From assembly GCA_964606295.1 (NCBI GenBank), contig CAZSFR010000025.1, positions 1-10,007 of the forward strand: a stretch of 10,007 nucleotides of DNA, read 5' to 3'. A program made the translations under genes and the position numbers. Below the pieces are notes generated by a model that was given only the letters and a program-made list of their open reading frames with translations, made no database searches and was not told the origin of the DNA. Source of the stretch: JAGOPB01 sp964606295 (GTDB lineage: Bacteria; Patescibacteriota; Minisyncoccia; Phycocordibacterales; UBA9973). Below are positions 1 to 6,701 of the stretch, in pieces (position 1 is the first letter of the stretch; every line of letters begins with the position of its first letter).

Positions 1-476
1 TTTCTACTCTTATCAATCTTCGGAATACGGATGATGAGAAGTCCGTGTCGCTCGATCGCTTCTGCGGCATCAGGTTCCACTTCCTGAGGGAGAAGGATCG
101 TGCGAGAGAATGCACCCCAGTAGAGTTCGCGGACGAAGTAGTCGTCGTCGTTGATTGTTTTGTTTTCTTCACGTCGTCCTTTGATAGTAATCATGTCCCG
201 AGTTATGGTGATCGTGAGGTCTTCGGGCCTGCATCCTGCTGCCATAGTCTGAACAACTATTTCACCAACAGTTTGGTAGACGTCGACGGTGAGTTGTCCT
301 TCTTGCTCTTCATCTTCTTTCCACCCTGGCGCATCATCCCTTGATTTCGCGACAGGAGTTATGGTGACTTCTGTTTTCGGTTTTGCAGGCTCTTCGTCCT
401 TGAGAAATTCAGCATCATCGTCAAAGCTAATGCTTCCGGTCAGTCGTTCAAAAAAAGATTTTTTCTTTAGTTTCAT
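1..476 (-). CDS. Hsp20-family small heat shock protein (C-terminus cut by window edge)
   Basis: Small ATP-independent holdase chaperone that binds unfolding proteins in the cytoplasm. About 158 residues are visible from the ATG at 476-474, and the frame stays open to the window edge, so the C-terminus is missing. Residues 1-55 are a short, variable and acidic N-arm. From about residue 60 an alpha-crystallin domain follows: a beta-strand core (LTVDVYQTVGEIVVQT), the WGAFSRTILLP strand near 120-130, and HGLLIIRIPK near 144-153, which matches the family's G-x-L-x-I-x-(I/L)-P-K signature. It lies 21 bases downstream of the membrane protease gene on the same strand, with no Shine-Dalgarno sequence and no obvious promoter in the gap, so it is probably the last or a late gene of the valS operon. 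The missing part should hold the I-x-I/V tail motif. Family assignment is confident; the client range is unknown. Confidence 0.88.
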   Translation of the reverse strand, partial: MKLKKKSFFERLTGSISFDDDAEFLKDEEPAKPKTEVTITPVAKSRDDAPGWKEDEEQEGQLTVDVYQTVGEIVVQTMAAGCRPEDLTITITRDMITIKGRREENKTINDDDYFVRELYWGAFSRTILLPQEVEPDAAEAIERHGLLIIRIPKIDKSR

Positions 477-497
477 ACTGTACTACTTTTGGAAAAT

Positions 498-1202
498 TTA
501 TTGATAATTACTCATACGTCGCAATTTCTCAAAGACGAGCATCACGATTATCGCGCTCACCCAAAGGAATGCGTATGTGCGAAGGATAGTTACGCCAGTA
601 TTAGCAATTATAAAGAAATTGAAGACACTATGCAATGCTATTGCGGAGGCGAGACCTATCACAAGGTAAAGTTTGCGTATGTATCCCGGCTTGAAGAATG
701 CCAATCCCATTGAAATTCCGATAGTTGCACTCGCTGTCGCATGGAGAAGTGTCGAGCCGAGAAATCGTAAGTTGCCAGTGAGAAATGAAATAGTCGTGTC
801 GTTGACGGAGACAGGGTTGACGAGGTAGAGCGCGTTCTCAATAGCAGCAAATCCGAGGGCGACGGCAATAAAATAGATTGGGAAGTCGACAGGTTCGTCG
901 AGATTCTTTCCACGGATTGCAACGATAGAAACTGCTCCCAGCTTTACAATCTCTTCTACCGCGGCAGCGAGTATAATCATCGTGGATTCATTGCCTCCTG
1001 CATATCTGTGTACTAATCCTTGAATCGGGACAACGACAGCGACACTTGCGACACCGAGAAGGAATGTGACAAATATAAGCCACCGTGGTTCGGGATTGAC
1101 ATTGTCTTCCTTGAGCCAAAACCACAGCCACAAAAGTGCTGGTATGAGACCACCGAGGATGACGAAGATGATGCGAGCTGGATCTAAATCTGTGAGGGCC
1201 AT
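498..1202 (-). CDS. PrsW-family intramembrane metalloprotease
   Basis: Polytopic membrane protein of 234 residues with about seven hydrophobic segments (roughly 11-30, 42-62, 72-98, 107-128, 147-168, 175-200, 206-224). The family's polar motifs sit in the membrane: E83-E84 with K87 (AVEEIVK), E122-N123 (FAAIENALY), H154 (TLLHATAS) and H191 with F194-N195 (LHSVFNF). These are the putative catalytic or metal-binding residues of PrsW proteases (PF13367), related to CAAX proteases. In Bacillus subtilis PrsW cleaves the anti-sigma factor RsiW in response to envelope stress; no sigma or anti-sigma gene is visible here, so the substrate is unknown. The start codon lies inside the end of valS (19-bp overlap) without a Shine-Dalgarno, implying translational coupling. 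Its place between valS and an Hsp20 gene fits a protein-quality-control role, which is inference. Confidence 0.85.
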   Translation of the reverse strand: MALTDLDPARIIFVILGGLIPALLWLWFWLKEDNVNPEPRWLIFVTFLLGVASVAVVVPIQGLVHRYAGGNESTMIILAAAVEEIVKLGAVSIVAIRGKNLDEPVDFPIYFIAVALGFAAIENALYLVNPVSVNDTTISFLTGNLRFLGSTLLHATASATIGISMGLAFFKPGYIRKLYLVIGLASAIALHSVFNFFIIANTGVTILRTYAFLWVSAIIVMLVFEKLRRMSNYQ

Positions 1203-3604
1203 GATGTGACCATGAGCAGTTGCTCAGATGATTTGGCTGGTAAAAGGGACCAAAGTTCTTCTGTGATGAAGGGCATAAATGGATGAAGCACTCGAAGTAG
1301 TATATCAGTTTCGAGACGAAGAAGTGTCTTGGCTGACAATGCACCAGCACCACCTTCAGCAATTTTCATCTTGGCTCGTTCGATATGGATGTCTGCAAAT
1401 GTATGCCAGAAGTAGTGATAGAGTTTCTCTGACACTATATAAAATTTGAATTCATTCATCTCCTTTGTGATTTCACTGACAAGAGTGTTGAGTTCATCGA
1501 GATGAGGACGATCGTCTGCGTCGATATTTGCTTCGTCAAAACTTTCGACGTCCATCGTGTTCTCGATTACAAATCGCGTCGCATTCCATATTTTGTTTGC
1601 AAATTTCGAATACGCCTTTACTTTTTGCTCGTCGAAGTTGATGTCACTTCCGGGACCAATACCGACAACCATCGACATACGGAGCGCATCCGTACCATAT
1701 TTTCCAATTATTTCCTCAGGTTCGACTCCGTTTCGGAGTGATTTGGAAAACTTCAGTCCTTTGCTGTCGCGAACGATGCCGTGGAGGTAGACAGTTTCAA
1801 AAGGAATAGTGCCGAGAAGGTATTCGCTCATCATCGTCATACGTGCGACCCAGAAGAAAAGTATTTCATATCCCGGATTCATGAACGACGTAGGGTGAAA
1901 TGCTTTCATGTCAGGTGTTTCATCTGGCCAGCCGAGTGTGGAGAAAGTCCAGAGTCCAGACGAGAACCATGTGTCGAGTGTGTCAAAATCTTGGATATAA
2001 TGGGGTTCAATTTTAATATCGTCTAATAAAACTATCGGTTTATTCAAATTCTCATAAATTTCGAAAGAAGTTGCATTTTTCTTTATATCTTCCCATGTTG
2101 TACATCCCGTTTCTACAAGTTCAACTAGGCCTTTCGCAGAAGAAGCTGTAATTATTTTTTCCCGGGCATCATTTTGGTTTTCAACGAAAACACCCGCGTC
2201 CCCCTGGATACTTTCATAATTTTTTAATTGAAGTTTTTTCTTAAAGCAAACTAAGATATTTTGGTTATCGGGATCCGTAAGATCAAAATAAGCAGGAACT
2301 CTATGACCGTAAATAATCTGACGTGAAATGCACCAGTCACGGAGGTTTTCAATCCAGTTCGTATACACACGCGCAAAGTGCTCAGGCAGGATTTTTATCT
2401 GACCACTTTCCATCGGTTCACGCATGAGATCCTTTAGAGTTTTGCCTCCACGTGAGTGCACGGGCTTGTTCACATCGACGAACCACTGAAACTTTGGAAG
2501 CGGTTCGATGATACCTCCTGTGCGTTCTGCCGTCGAAACATTTTGTTTGATTGCCTCTTCTTTCTCGAGAAGTCCTTCGCTTCTGAGCCACTCGACTATC
2601 ACGTCACGTGCTTCAGTTGTTTTCTTACCGAGAATTCGCTCATCACCGACAGTCATCTTGGCTATTTCGTTGATGACAGGAACAAGAGGAAGAGAATGTT
2701 TCTGTGCGATCTCCCAGTCAGTCGTCGAGTGTGCGGGTGTGACACCAAGTGCCCCTGTGCCAAATTCCATCTCGACAGTTTCATCAGCAATAATTTTGAT
2801 GTGTATTGGCACACCACAAAAAACAGCGTCGTATTCTTTGCCGACAAATTCTTTGTAGCGCTCGTCCCTCGGATGCACAGCAACAGCGGTGTCACCGACT
2901 TTGGTTTCTGGACGAGTAGTGGAGATAGAAATAGGGAAGTCTTTGGAATATTTAAATGTATAAAGCTTCGCATCGCGCTCTTCGTACACGATCTCATCAT
3001 CGGCAATCGTGGTCTGACCTCGTGGGTCCCAGTTGACGACGCGGTAGCCACGATATATCAGGCCTTCGTTGTACATGCGCTTGAATGCTGTCTGCACAGC
3101 CTTTGAACGTTTGTCATCAAGAGTGAATGCCTCACGTGACCAATCAAGTGATGAACCAAAAAGTCGCATTTGGTTTTCCATGTCTTTTTGATTACCGAGC
3201 GCGAAATCATTGATCATGTTGAAAAATGTATCGCGATCGAAGTCGTGACGGCTTTTGCCAGTTTGTTTCGTAAAGTCTTTTTCAAAACGTGATTGAGTTG
3301 CGATAGCTGCGTGATCTGTGCCGGGAACCCACAGAGTTTTCTTGCCACGCATTCTTTGGTAGCGCATAAGAGCATCTTGGAGAGAGTGTTCGAGTGCGTG
3401 ACCCAAGTGAAGTCGTCCAGTCACATTCGGTGGTGGAAGAACCATCGTAAAAGATTCTGCATCTATGGCAGTCACACCTTTCTCTACACAAACGTCGGGA
3501 TTGAAAAAACCACTCTCTTCCCACATTTTGTAAATGCGTGCTTCAGTATCTTTGGGGTTGTATGACGAAAGCAGTTTTTCGGGGATACTCGGTTTGTCAT
3601 TCAT
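1184..3604 (-). CDS. valS: Valine--tRNA ligase (ValRS)
   Basis: Class I aminoacyl-tRNA synthetase charging tRNA-Val in the cytoplasm, with post-transfer editing of Thr-tRNA. From the chosen ATG (806 residues) the HIGH motif appears as HLGH (about residue 66), the editing domain spans roughly 213-358 with TTRPET and an AHSTTDWEIAQKH stretch holding the conserved Asp, DTWFSS lies near 544, and KMSKS appears as KFSKS near 618. The anticodon-binding helical domain follows. The protein stops soon after FMPFITEELW, so the C-terminal coiled coil of typical 880-950-aa bacterial ValRS is absent. About 65 extra residues, encoded by visibly AT-richer DNA (about 1993-2275), sit between GHRVPAYF and DTWFSS. 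An upstream in-frame ATG at 3625 adds seven non-conserved residues and lies upstream of the proposed -10, so 3604 is preferred. Probably first gene of an operon with the protease and Hsp20. Confidence 0.95.
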   Translation of the reverse strand: MNDKPSIPEKLLSSYNPKDTEARIYKMWEESGFFNPDVCVEKGVTAIDAESFTMVLPPPNVTGRLHLGHALEHSLQDALMRYQRMRGKKTLWVPGTDHAAIATQSRFEKDFTKQTGKSRHDFDRDTFFNMINDFALGNQKDMENQMRLFGSSLDWSREAFTLDDKRSKAVQTAFKRMYNEGLIYRGYRVVNWDPRGQTTIADDEIVYEERDAKLYTFKYSKDFPISISTTRPETKVGDTAVAVHPRDERYKEFVGKEYDAVFCGVPIHIKIIADETVEMEFGTGALGVTPAHSTTDWEIAQKHSLPLVPVINEIAKMTVGDERILGKKTTEARDVIVEWLRSEGLLEKEEAIKQNVSTAERTGGIIEPLPKFQWFVDVNKPVHSRGGKTLKDLMREPMESGQIKILPEHFARVYTNWIENLRDWCISRQIIYGHRVPAYFDLTDPDNQNILVCFKKKLQLKNYESIQGDAGVFVENQNDAREKIITASSAKGLVELVETGCTTWEDIKKNATSFEIYENLNKPIVLLDDIKIEPHYIQDFDTLDTWFSSGLWTFSTLGWPDETPDMKAFHPTSFMNPGYEILFFWVARMTMMSEYLLGTIPFETVYLHGIVRDSKGLKFSKSLRNGVEPEEIIGKYGTDALRMSMVVGIGPGSDINFDEQKVKAYSKFANKIWNATRFVIENTMDVESFDEANIDADDRPHLDELNTLVSEITKEMNEFKFYIVSEKLYHYFWHTFADIHIERAKMKIAEGGAGALSAKTLLRLETDILLRVLHPFMPFITEELWSLLPAKSSEQLLMVTSWPSQI

Positions 3605-3610
3605 TGAATT

Positions 3611-3639
3611 AATATAACATTTCATTGGCTATTTTGGAA
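3611..3639 (-). promoter_or_regulatory. Putative valS promoter, leaderless
   Basis: On the minus strand a TATATT -10 hexamer (3616-3611) ends six bases before the preferred valS ATG at 3604. A weak -35, TTCCAA (3639-3634), sits 17 bases further upstream and is the complement of the -35 proposed for the divergent kinase gene. Transcription would start at or next to the ATG. The -35 is poor, so confidence is modest. Confidence 0.4.
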
Positions 3640-3661
3640 TATTCAGCATTTTTGATATAGT
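3634..3661 (+). promoter_or_regulatory. Putative promoter of kinase-dgkA pair, leaderless
   Basis: TTGGAA (3634-3639), a 16-base spacer, then TATAGT (3656-3661). Nine bases separate the -10 from the ATG at 3671, so the mRNA would begin at or a few bases before the start codon. The in-frame TTG at 3662 touches the -10 hexamer and could hardly be transcribed, which supports the ATG at 3671 as the true start. Confidence 0.5.
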
Positions 3662-3670
3662 TTGATTCAT

Positions 3671-4249
3671 ATGCTCATCTATGTCACAGGAACAATCGGC
3701 GCGGGAAAAGGCGAAGTCGTCGAATACCTGAAGAAAAAGTATGGTATGAAGCATTATTCATTTCGACAATATTACACAGATGAATTGAAGCGAAGAAACC
3801 AGCCAGTCGATCGCCCGCACATGATTGATCTCGCTGATTCACTCAGGCAAACATACGGAAATGATTATGTTGTCGGCGAACTCACCGGAGAGGCTCGACA
3901 TGGCAAAAGCGATGCTGTCATAGAATCTATTCGAAATCTTGGTGAAGTCGCGTATCTCAAAGCGCAAGGAGATGCTGTCTTACTAGCCGTAGATGCGCCA
4001 AAGGAAATCAGATTTAAGCGTATCAATGATCGTGGGTCAGCACTTGATGATAGAACGATGGAGCAATTTCTAGCAGATGATGAGAGGGAGAATGTGAATG
4101 CTGATGAATGGCGTACAAATATTCTCGCCTGCATCAAACAAGCGGACTTCGTGTATAATAATGTAGGATCAATCGAAGATCTCCACGCATGGATAGATAA
4201 GATTATGCGAAATGTATCACATGGAAGCAAATCCCAAAAAAGAAAATAG
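3671..4249 (+). CDS. P-loop nucleotide kinase (dephospho-CoA kinase / NMP kinase-like)
   Basis: A 192-residue cytoplasmic P-loop kinase. The protein opens with a beta strand and Walker A loop, YVTGTIGAGKGEV (residues 4-16), as in AAA_17/AAA_18-type small-molecule kinases. A later ESIRNLGEVAYLK stretch resembles the (D/E)-x-x-R-N substrate segment of CoaE-like and archaeal nucleotide-kinase-like proteins. A beta strand VLLAVDAP follows, then RFKRINDRG, which would supply lid arginines. The acceptor cannot be fixed from sequence: dephospho-CoA, a (deoxy)nucleoside monophosphate or another metabolite are all possible. The start at 3671 puts the P-loop at the usual distance from the N-terminus and fits the promoter. 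The 3' end overlaps dgkA by 38 bases, so the two are probably co-translated. The tail (SHGSKSQKRK) is basic and probably disordered. Confidence 0.75.
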   Translation: MLIYVTGTIGAGKGEVVEYLKKKYGMKHYSFRQYYTDELKRRNQPVDRPHMIDLADSLRQTYGNDYVVGELTGEARHGKSDAVIESIRNLGEVAYLKAQGDAVLLAVDAPKEIRFKRINDRGSALDDRTMEQFLADDERENVNADEWRTNILACIKQADFVYNNVGSIEDLHAWIDKIMRNVSHGSKSQKRK

Positions 4250-4607
4250 GTTTTCAATAGTCAAACGTGCGCGAAGCTTCAACCACGCTGCGCGTGGACT
4301 TTCTATTGTTCTTCGTACACAGCCCAACATCATCATTCACATACTCTCGAGTCTCATCGTGCTCATCTTAGGATTCTTCTACCATATCAGTCACTTTGAA
4401 TGGATTATTCTCATATTTGCTGTCGGTATGGTCATGGCTGCGGAAGCATTCAACACCGCAATCGAGATCGATATTGACCTCACAAGTCCCGACTATCATC
4501 CGTTTGCTCGTGACACCAAGGATGTTGCCGCCGGAGCAGTGCTCATCACAGCATTCACAGCGCTCGTTATAGGGCTCATCATTTTCGTACCTAAGATGTT
4601 TACTTAA
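4212..4607 (+). CDS. dgkA: Diacylglycerol / undecaprenol kinase (DgkA family)
   Basis: Small integral membrane kinase phosphorylating diacylglycerol or, as in many Gram-positives, undecaprenol, thereby feeding phospholipid or cell-wall carrier-lipid recycling. The protein has 131 residues, close to the usual 120-130. It starts with a basic amphipathic segment (KRARSFNHAARGLSIVLR), followed by three hydrophobic helices near 39-57, 62-76 and 108-127. The hallmark segment AAEAFNTAIEIDID (76-89, with E78, N81 and E85) is followed by HPFARDTKDVAAGAVL (96-111, with K103-D104 and AAGA), the family's active-site signature. A second in-frame ATG at 4221 is an equally possible start; neither has a Shine-Dalgarno. 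It overlaps the upstream kinase, and its TAA shares a TTAA with the stop of the convergent tsaD. Which lipid it uses is not visible. Confidence 0.92.
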   Translation: MYHMEANPKKENRFSIVKRARSFNHAARGLSIVLRTQPNIIIHILSSLIVLILGFFYHISHFEWIILIFAVGMVMAAEAFNTAIEIDIDLTSPDYHPFARDTKDVAAGAVLITAFTALVIGLIIFVPKMFT

Positions 4608-5794
4608 AAACTTAAGTTTCCATCGGCAACGAGCCGCTTCGAATCATATCGAGCGCCCTTTTTTGTACGCAAATATGAGAGTGTGCCGGCAATGCCGATC
4701 ATGACAGCATTGTCTGTCGAGAGTTCGCGAGTGGGGAATACGACATCAATTTTCTCTTTCTTGCACATACCAGTGAGTTCGCTTCGCAAATGCTTATTGG
4801 CCGCGACACCTCCACCAACGATGAGCGAGCGAGCTTTGTATTTCGTAAGTGCCTTCATAGTCTTTTTGACAAGCACTTCCACTACAGCGTTCTCGAATTC
4901 TCGCGCAATTGCTTTTTTGTCATTCTCAGTCAGTTTCTTCAGATCGCGGATCAGATACAGCACGGCAGTTTTGAGGCCGGAAAAAGAAAAGTCAAAGTCT
5001 TTTGTGTACAACATCGGTCTTGGAAGTTTGATTTTCTCACTGCTAATTATTAATTTTTCATTACGAGCAATTTCTGCGAGTTTTGAGATTTCTGGTCCGC
5101 CCGGATAGGGAAGATCAAGCATGCGCGCAACCTTATCAAATGCTTCGCCAGCTGCGTCGTCCCGAGTTCTCCCAACAACTTTGTATTTTCCTATACCCTT
5201 CACCAACACGATCTCCGTATGACCTCCTGAAACCAACAAGGAAATTACTGGGAACTTCAAACTTTCGACTTTAAACTGCTTCTGATTTTTTTGTGGAAAA
5301 ATGGAAAGCACATGTCCTTCCATGTGATTGACCGGAACAATCGGAATATCCCAAATATATGAAAGTGCTCGTGCAAAATTGATACCAACCCACAGTGTTG
5401 GTTCGAGACCGGGACCTACGGTGACGCAGATGGCATCGATCGCGGGCTTCGTGAGCTTTGGTAATGCAGATAAAAGTTGTGCAAGAAGTTCCGGTTCGCG
5501 TTCTAGTATTTTTTTTAATTTTGCAATTTGACTCTCTTTGGACTTTGGACTTTTGACTTTCGAACTTGAAAAACCTGCTTCCTTCATTGTTTTTATAAAT
5601 AGTGGAAGCAGGTTTTTCGCATGTTCACGCTTTGCCATCATAGGGAACACTCCGCCGTATTGTGCGTGAAGCTCGATTTGGGATGCGACATTATGAGAAA
5701 GTATGCGAAAAGTCGGCTTGGTTTTTCTCCCGCTTACTTCGAGTACTGCCAGAGCTGTTTCATCACAACTAGTTTCTATCGCGAGAATTTTCAT
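4604..5794 (-). CDS. tsaD: tRNA N6-adenosine threonylcarbamoyltransferase TsaD
   Basis: Transfers the threonylcarbamoyl group of TC-AMP to A37 of ANN-decoding tRNAs (t6A), normally with TsaB and TsaE. The protein is 396 residues from the ATG at 5794, which gives the canonical MKILAIETSCDE N-terminus; an in-frame ATG upstream at 5872 adds 26 non-conserved residues inside the kinase gene. Visible signatures are ASQIELHAQYGGVFP and MMAKREH, the metal-binding VNHMEGH (H157, H161), SLLVSGGHTE, FDFSFSGLKTAV, VGGGVAANKHLR and TDNAVMIGIAG. It is longer than the usual ~340 because of an insert near residues 75-115 and a smaller one near 172-181, both containing runs coded by 7-bp tandem repeats. The start overlaps the end of the upstream adenylate-kinase-like gene by 26 bases, implying co-translation. 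The 3' end converges on dgkA. Confidence 0.95.
   Translation of the reverse strand: MKILAIETSCDETALAVLEVSGRKTKPTFRILSHNVASQIELHAQYGGVFPMMAKREHAKNLLPLFIKTMKEAGFSSSKVKSPKSKESQIAKLKKILEREPELLAQLLSALPKLTKPAIDAICVTVGPGLEPTLWVGINFARALSYIWDIPIVPVNHMEGHVLSIFPQKNQKQFKVESLKFPVISLLVSGGHTEIVLVKGIGKYKVVGRTRDDAAGEAFDKVARMLDLPYPGGPEISKLAEIARNEKLIISSEKIKLPRPMLYTKDFDFSFSGLKTAVLYLIRDLKKLTENDKKAIAREFENAVVEVLVKKTMKALTKYKARSLIVGGGVAANKHLRSELTGMCKKEKIDVVFPTRELSTDNAVMIGIAGTLSYLRTKKGARYDSKRLVADGNLSF
4608..4619. repeat. 12-bp perfect palindrome at convergent gene ends
   Basis: AAACTTAAGTTT reads the same on both strands, immediately beyond the shared TTAA stop of dgkA and tsaD. It has no loop and no U-tract, so it is not an obvious terminator; no other termination signal is visible between the two convergent genes. 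Confidence 0.4.
5252..5279 (-). repeat. 7-bp tandem repeat tract inside tsaD (short copy)
   Basis: Read on the minus strand the tract is built of degenerate 7-mers of the type AAAGTCG / AAAGTTT, about four units. It encodes residues about 172-181 (KQFKVESLKF) in the loop between the HMEGH motif and the conserved strand before SGGHT. Three units return to frame after 21 bases, giving a seven-residue coding cycle. Confidence 0.6.
5537..5570 (-). repeat. 7-bp tandem repeat tract inside tsaD (long copy)
   Basis: About five units of minus-strand AAAGTCC and close variants (AAAGTCA, AAAGTCC, AAAGTCC, AAAGAGA). They encode a basic SSSKVKSPKSKES-type run near residues 76-88, inside the segment that makes this TsaD longer than usual. 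The same 7-mer family appears about 280 bases further along the gene, suggesting a mobile or expanding microsatellite-like repeat. Confidence 0.7.
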
Positions 5795-6395
5795 ATTTCG
5801 ATATTTCTTTTTGAATGCGATCTTCGATTTGTTTGACTGAGCCAATGCCATTAATCTTGCGTACTTTTCCAAGCTTTTCCCAATAGTCGACAGTCTTGCT
5901 CACTTGATTCTTGTGCCACTTAATGCGTTTTGCAATGATGTGATCTGTGTCAAACATTTTGTAGAGAGCATTTCCAGTGCCAGCTTTTCTGCCAAATGAT
6001 CTTCTGTAGATTTCTTTATCTGGAAGTGAGATATAGAATATGAGGAGGTCTTGATTCTTTTGTAGCATTATTTTTTTCAAAAGCTGTGCCTCAGGTTTCA
6101 ATCGCGGGCCTCCAAGGAAAAGGATATCTTTTGTTTTCGGTATTTTCTTGATTTCTTGGCTGAGGAATTTTTGTATATCAGCAGTGGGTGCAGCAGTTCC
6201 TTTGCCTGATGTTTTCCTGAAAAGATCACCTTGCTTGGATTTTTCTTTGACCAAAAGCCGTGAAAACTTTCCTGTTTCAATAGTTTTGAGTTGGTATTTT
6301 TTGAGAAGTAGTTTTGCTTGCGTGTCTTTGCCCGACGCAATCTGCCCGAGTAAACAAATATTGAATCCGAGGCGTCTTTTGTTTGTGATTTTCAT
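5769..6395 (-). CDS. Adenylate kinase-like nucleoside monophosphate kinase
   Basis: Cytoplasmic P-loop kinase of 208 residues, likely moving phosphate between ATP and a nucleoside monophosphate. The Walker A loop is GQIASGKD (17-24) followed by TQAKLL, as in adenylate kinases. T41-G42 and R46 sit where AMP-binding residues are found. GGPRLKPEAQLL (95-106) replaces the usual DGFPRTxxQA. A lid-like RRSFGRKAGT (131-140) and a C-terminal helical part with WEKLGKVRKINGIGSVKQIEDRI match the Adk C-terminal pattern. The missing D-G-F and lack of lid cysteines make it a divergent member, so substrate specificity is uncertain. It is first in a pair with tsaD (26-base overlap). AMP released in t6A synthesis would be a natural Adk substrate, but that link is inference. 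The TTGAAA/TACAAT promoter ends nine bases before its ATG. Confidence 0.78.
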   Translation of the reverse strand: MKITNKRRLGFNICLLGQIASGKDTQAKLLLKKYQLKTIETGKFSRLLVKEKSKQGDLFRKTSGKGTAAPTADIQKFLSQEIKKIPKTKDILFLGGPRLKPEAQLLKKIMLQKNQDLLIFYISLPDKEIYRRSFGRKAGTGNALYKMFDTDHIIAKRIKWHKNQVSKTVDYWEKLGKVRKINGIGSVKQIEDRIQKEISKYENSRDRN

Positions 6396-6404
6396 AGTGT
6401 CTCT

Positions 6405-6432
6405 ATTGTACCAAGTTAGAACCTATTTTCAA
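6405..6432 (-). promoter_or_regulatory. Putative adk-like/tsaD promoter, leaderless
   Basis: On the minus strand TTGAAA (6432-6427), a 16-base spacer, then TACAAT (6410-6405). Nine bases separate the -10 from the ATG at 6395, the same geometry as the kinase promoter at 3634-3661. No Shine-Dalgarno is present. The mRNA would begin at or within a few bases of the start codon. Confidence 0.6.
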
Positions 6433-6442
6433 AATCGATAAT

Positions 6443-6524
6443 GTATGGCGTTCCCCGCGCGCTAAAACGCCTCTGTGCTTCGCACAGAGCTTTCCAAGAA
6501 TGGAAAGTGCGGGGAACGCAATAC
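6443..6524. repeat. Cloverleaf-like GC-rich inverted-repeat element
   Basis: Two 16-base arms (6443-6458 and 6509-6524) containing GCGTTCCCCGC and its complement pair with one mismatch. They enclose three consecutive smaller hairpins: a 3-bp stem 6459-6461/6468-6470, an 8-bp stem CTCTGTGC-TTC-GCACAGAG (6471-6489) and a 6-bp stem TTTCCA-AGAA-TGGAAA (6491-6506). Nearly every base is paired in one nested design. It is neither a tRNA nor an intrinsic terminator (no U-tract). ORFs reading through it on both strands look like artefacts of the palindrome. It could be a small non-autonomous mobile or REP/MITE-like element or a structured RNA. Confidence 0.65.
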
Positions 6525-6561
6525 ACACCGCCACTAATGATTTTAAATGAGGCGGAGTGTG
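6524..6561. repeat. Inverted repeat CACACCGCC / GGCGGAGTGTG
   Basis: CACACCGCC (6524-6532) pairs with GGCGGAGTGTG (6551-6561) if one base is bulged, leaving an AT-rich 18-base loop. It directly abuts the cloverleaf-like element and belongs to the same run of inverted repeats. No coding or terminator role is apparent. Confidence 0.45.
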
Positions 6562-6576
6562 AAATGCAAATATGGA

Positions 6577-6623
6577 CTCGGTTTTGCGAAACAATTTTGC
6601 GGGAAAGGATTCGCAAAACCGAG
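6577..6623. repeat. 14-bp perfect inverted repeat
   Basis: CTCGGTTTTGCGAA (6577-6590) and its exact complement (6610-6623) flank a 19-base loop. There is no T-tract in either direction close enough to make it a terminator. It is the third inverted repeat in the 6443-6725 cluster. Confidence 0.65.
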
Positions 6624-6665
6624 ACTAATGTTTTTTAAATTCGGCGGGGATTTTGGTTTGAATTT

Positions 6666-6701
6666 CGCCGTGCCGGAAGGGTGCGGGAGGGAGGCACGGC
6701 G
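6666..6701. repeat. 9-bp inverted repeat with purine-rich, G-tract loop
   Basis: CGCCGTGCC (6666-6674) pairs with GGCACGGCG (6693-6701). The 18-base loop (6675-6692) is almost all purine, with three GGG runs and further GG runs. The flanks GAATTT / GTGTTC extend the pairing partly. The stretch up to about 6725 stays strongly G-rich on the plus strand. Between here and 6756 no further feature was found. Confidence 0.5.

Noticed and set aside
3605..3625. Longer N-terminus of ValRS starting at 3625
   Set aside because: It adds seven residues not typical of ValRS and would place the start upstream of the proposed -10 hexamer.
5795..5872. Longer TsaD starting at 5872
   Set aside because: The extra 26 residues are the antisense-free overlap with the upstream kinase frame and precede the canonical MKILAIETSCDE start, so they are not needed.
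6443..6524. Integron attC site
   Set aside because: The arms do not show the attC core (GTTRRRY with RYYYAAC) in the right orientation, and no integrase or cassette array is visible.
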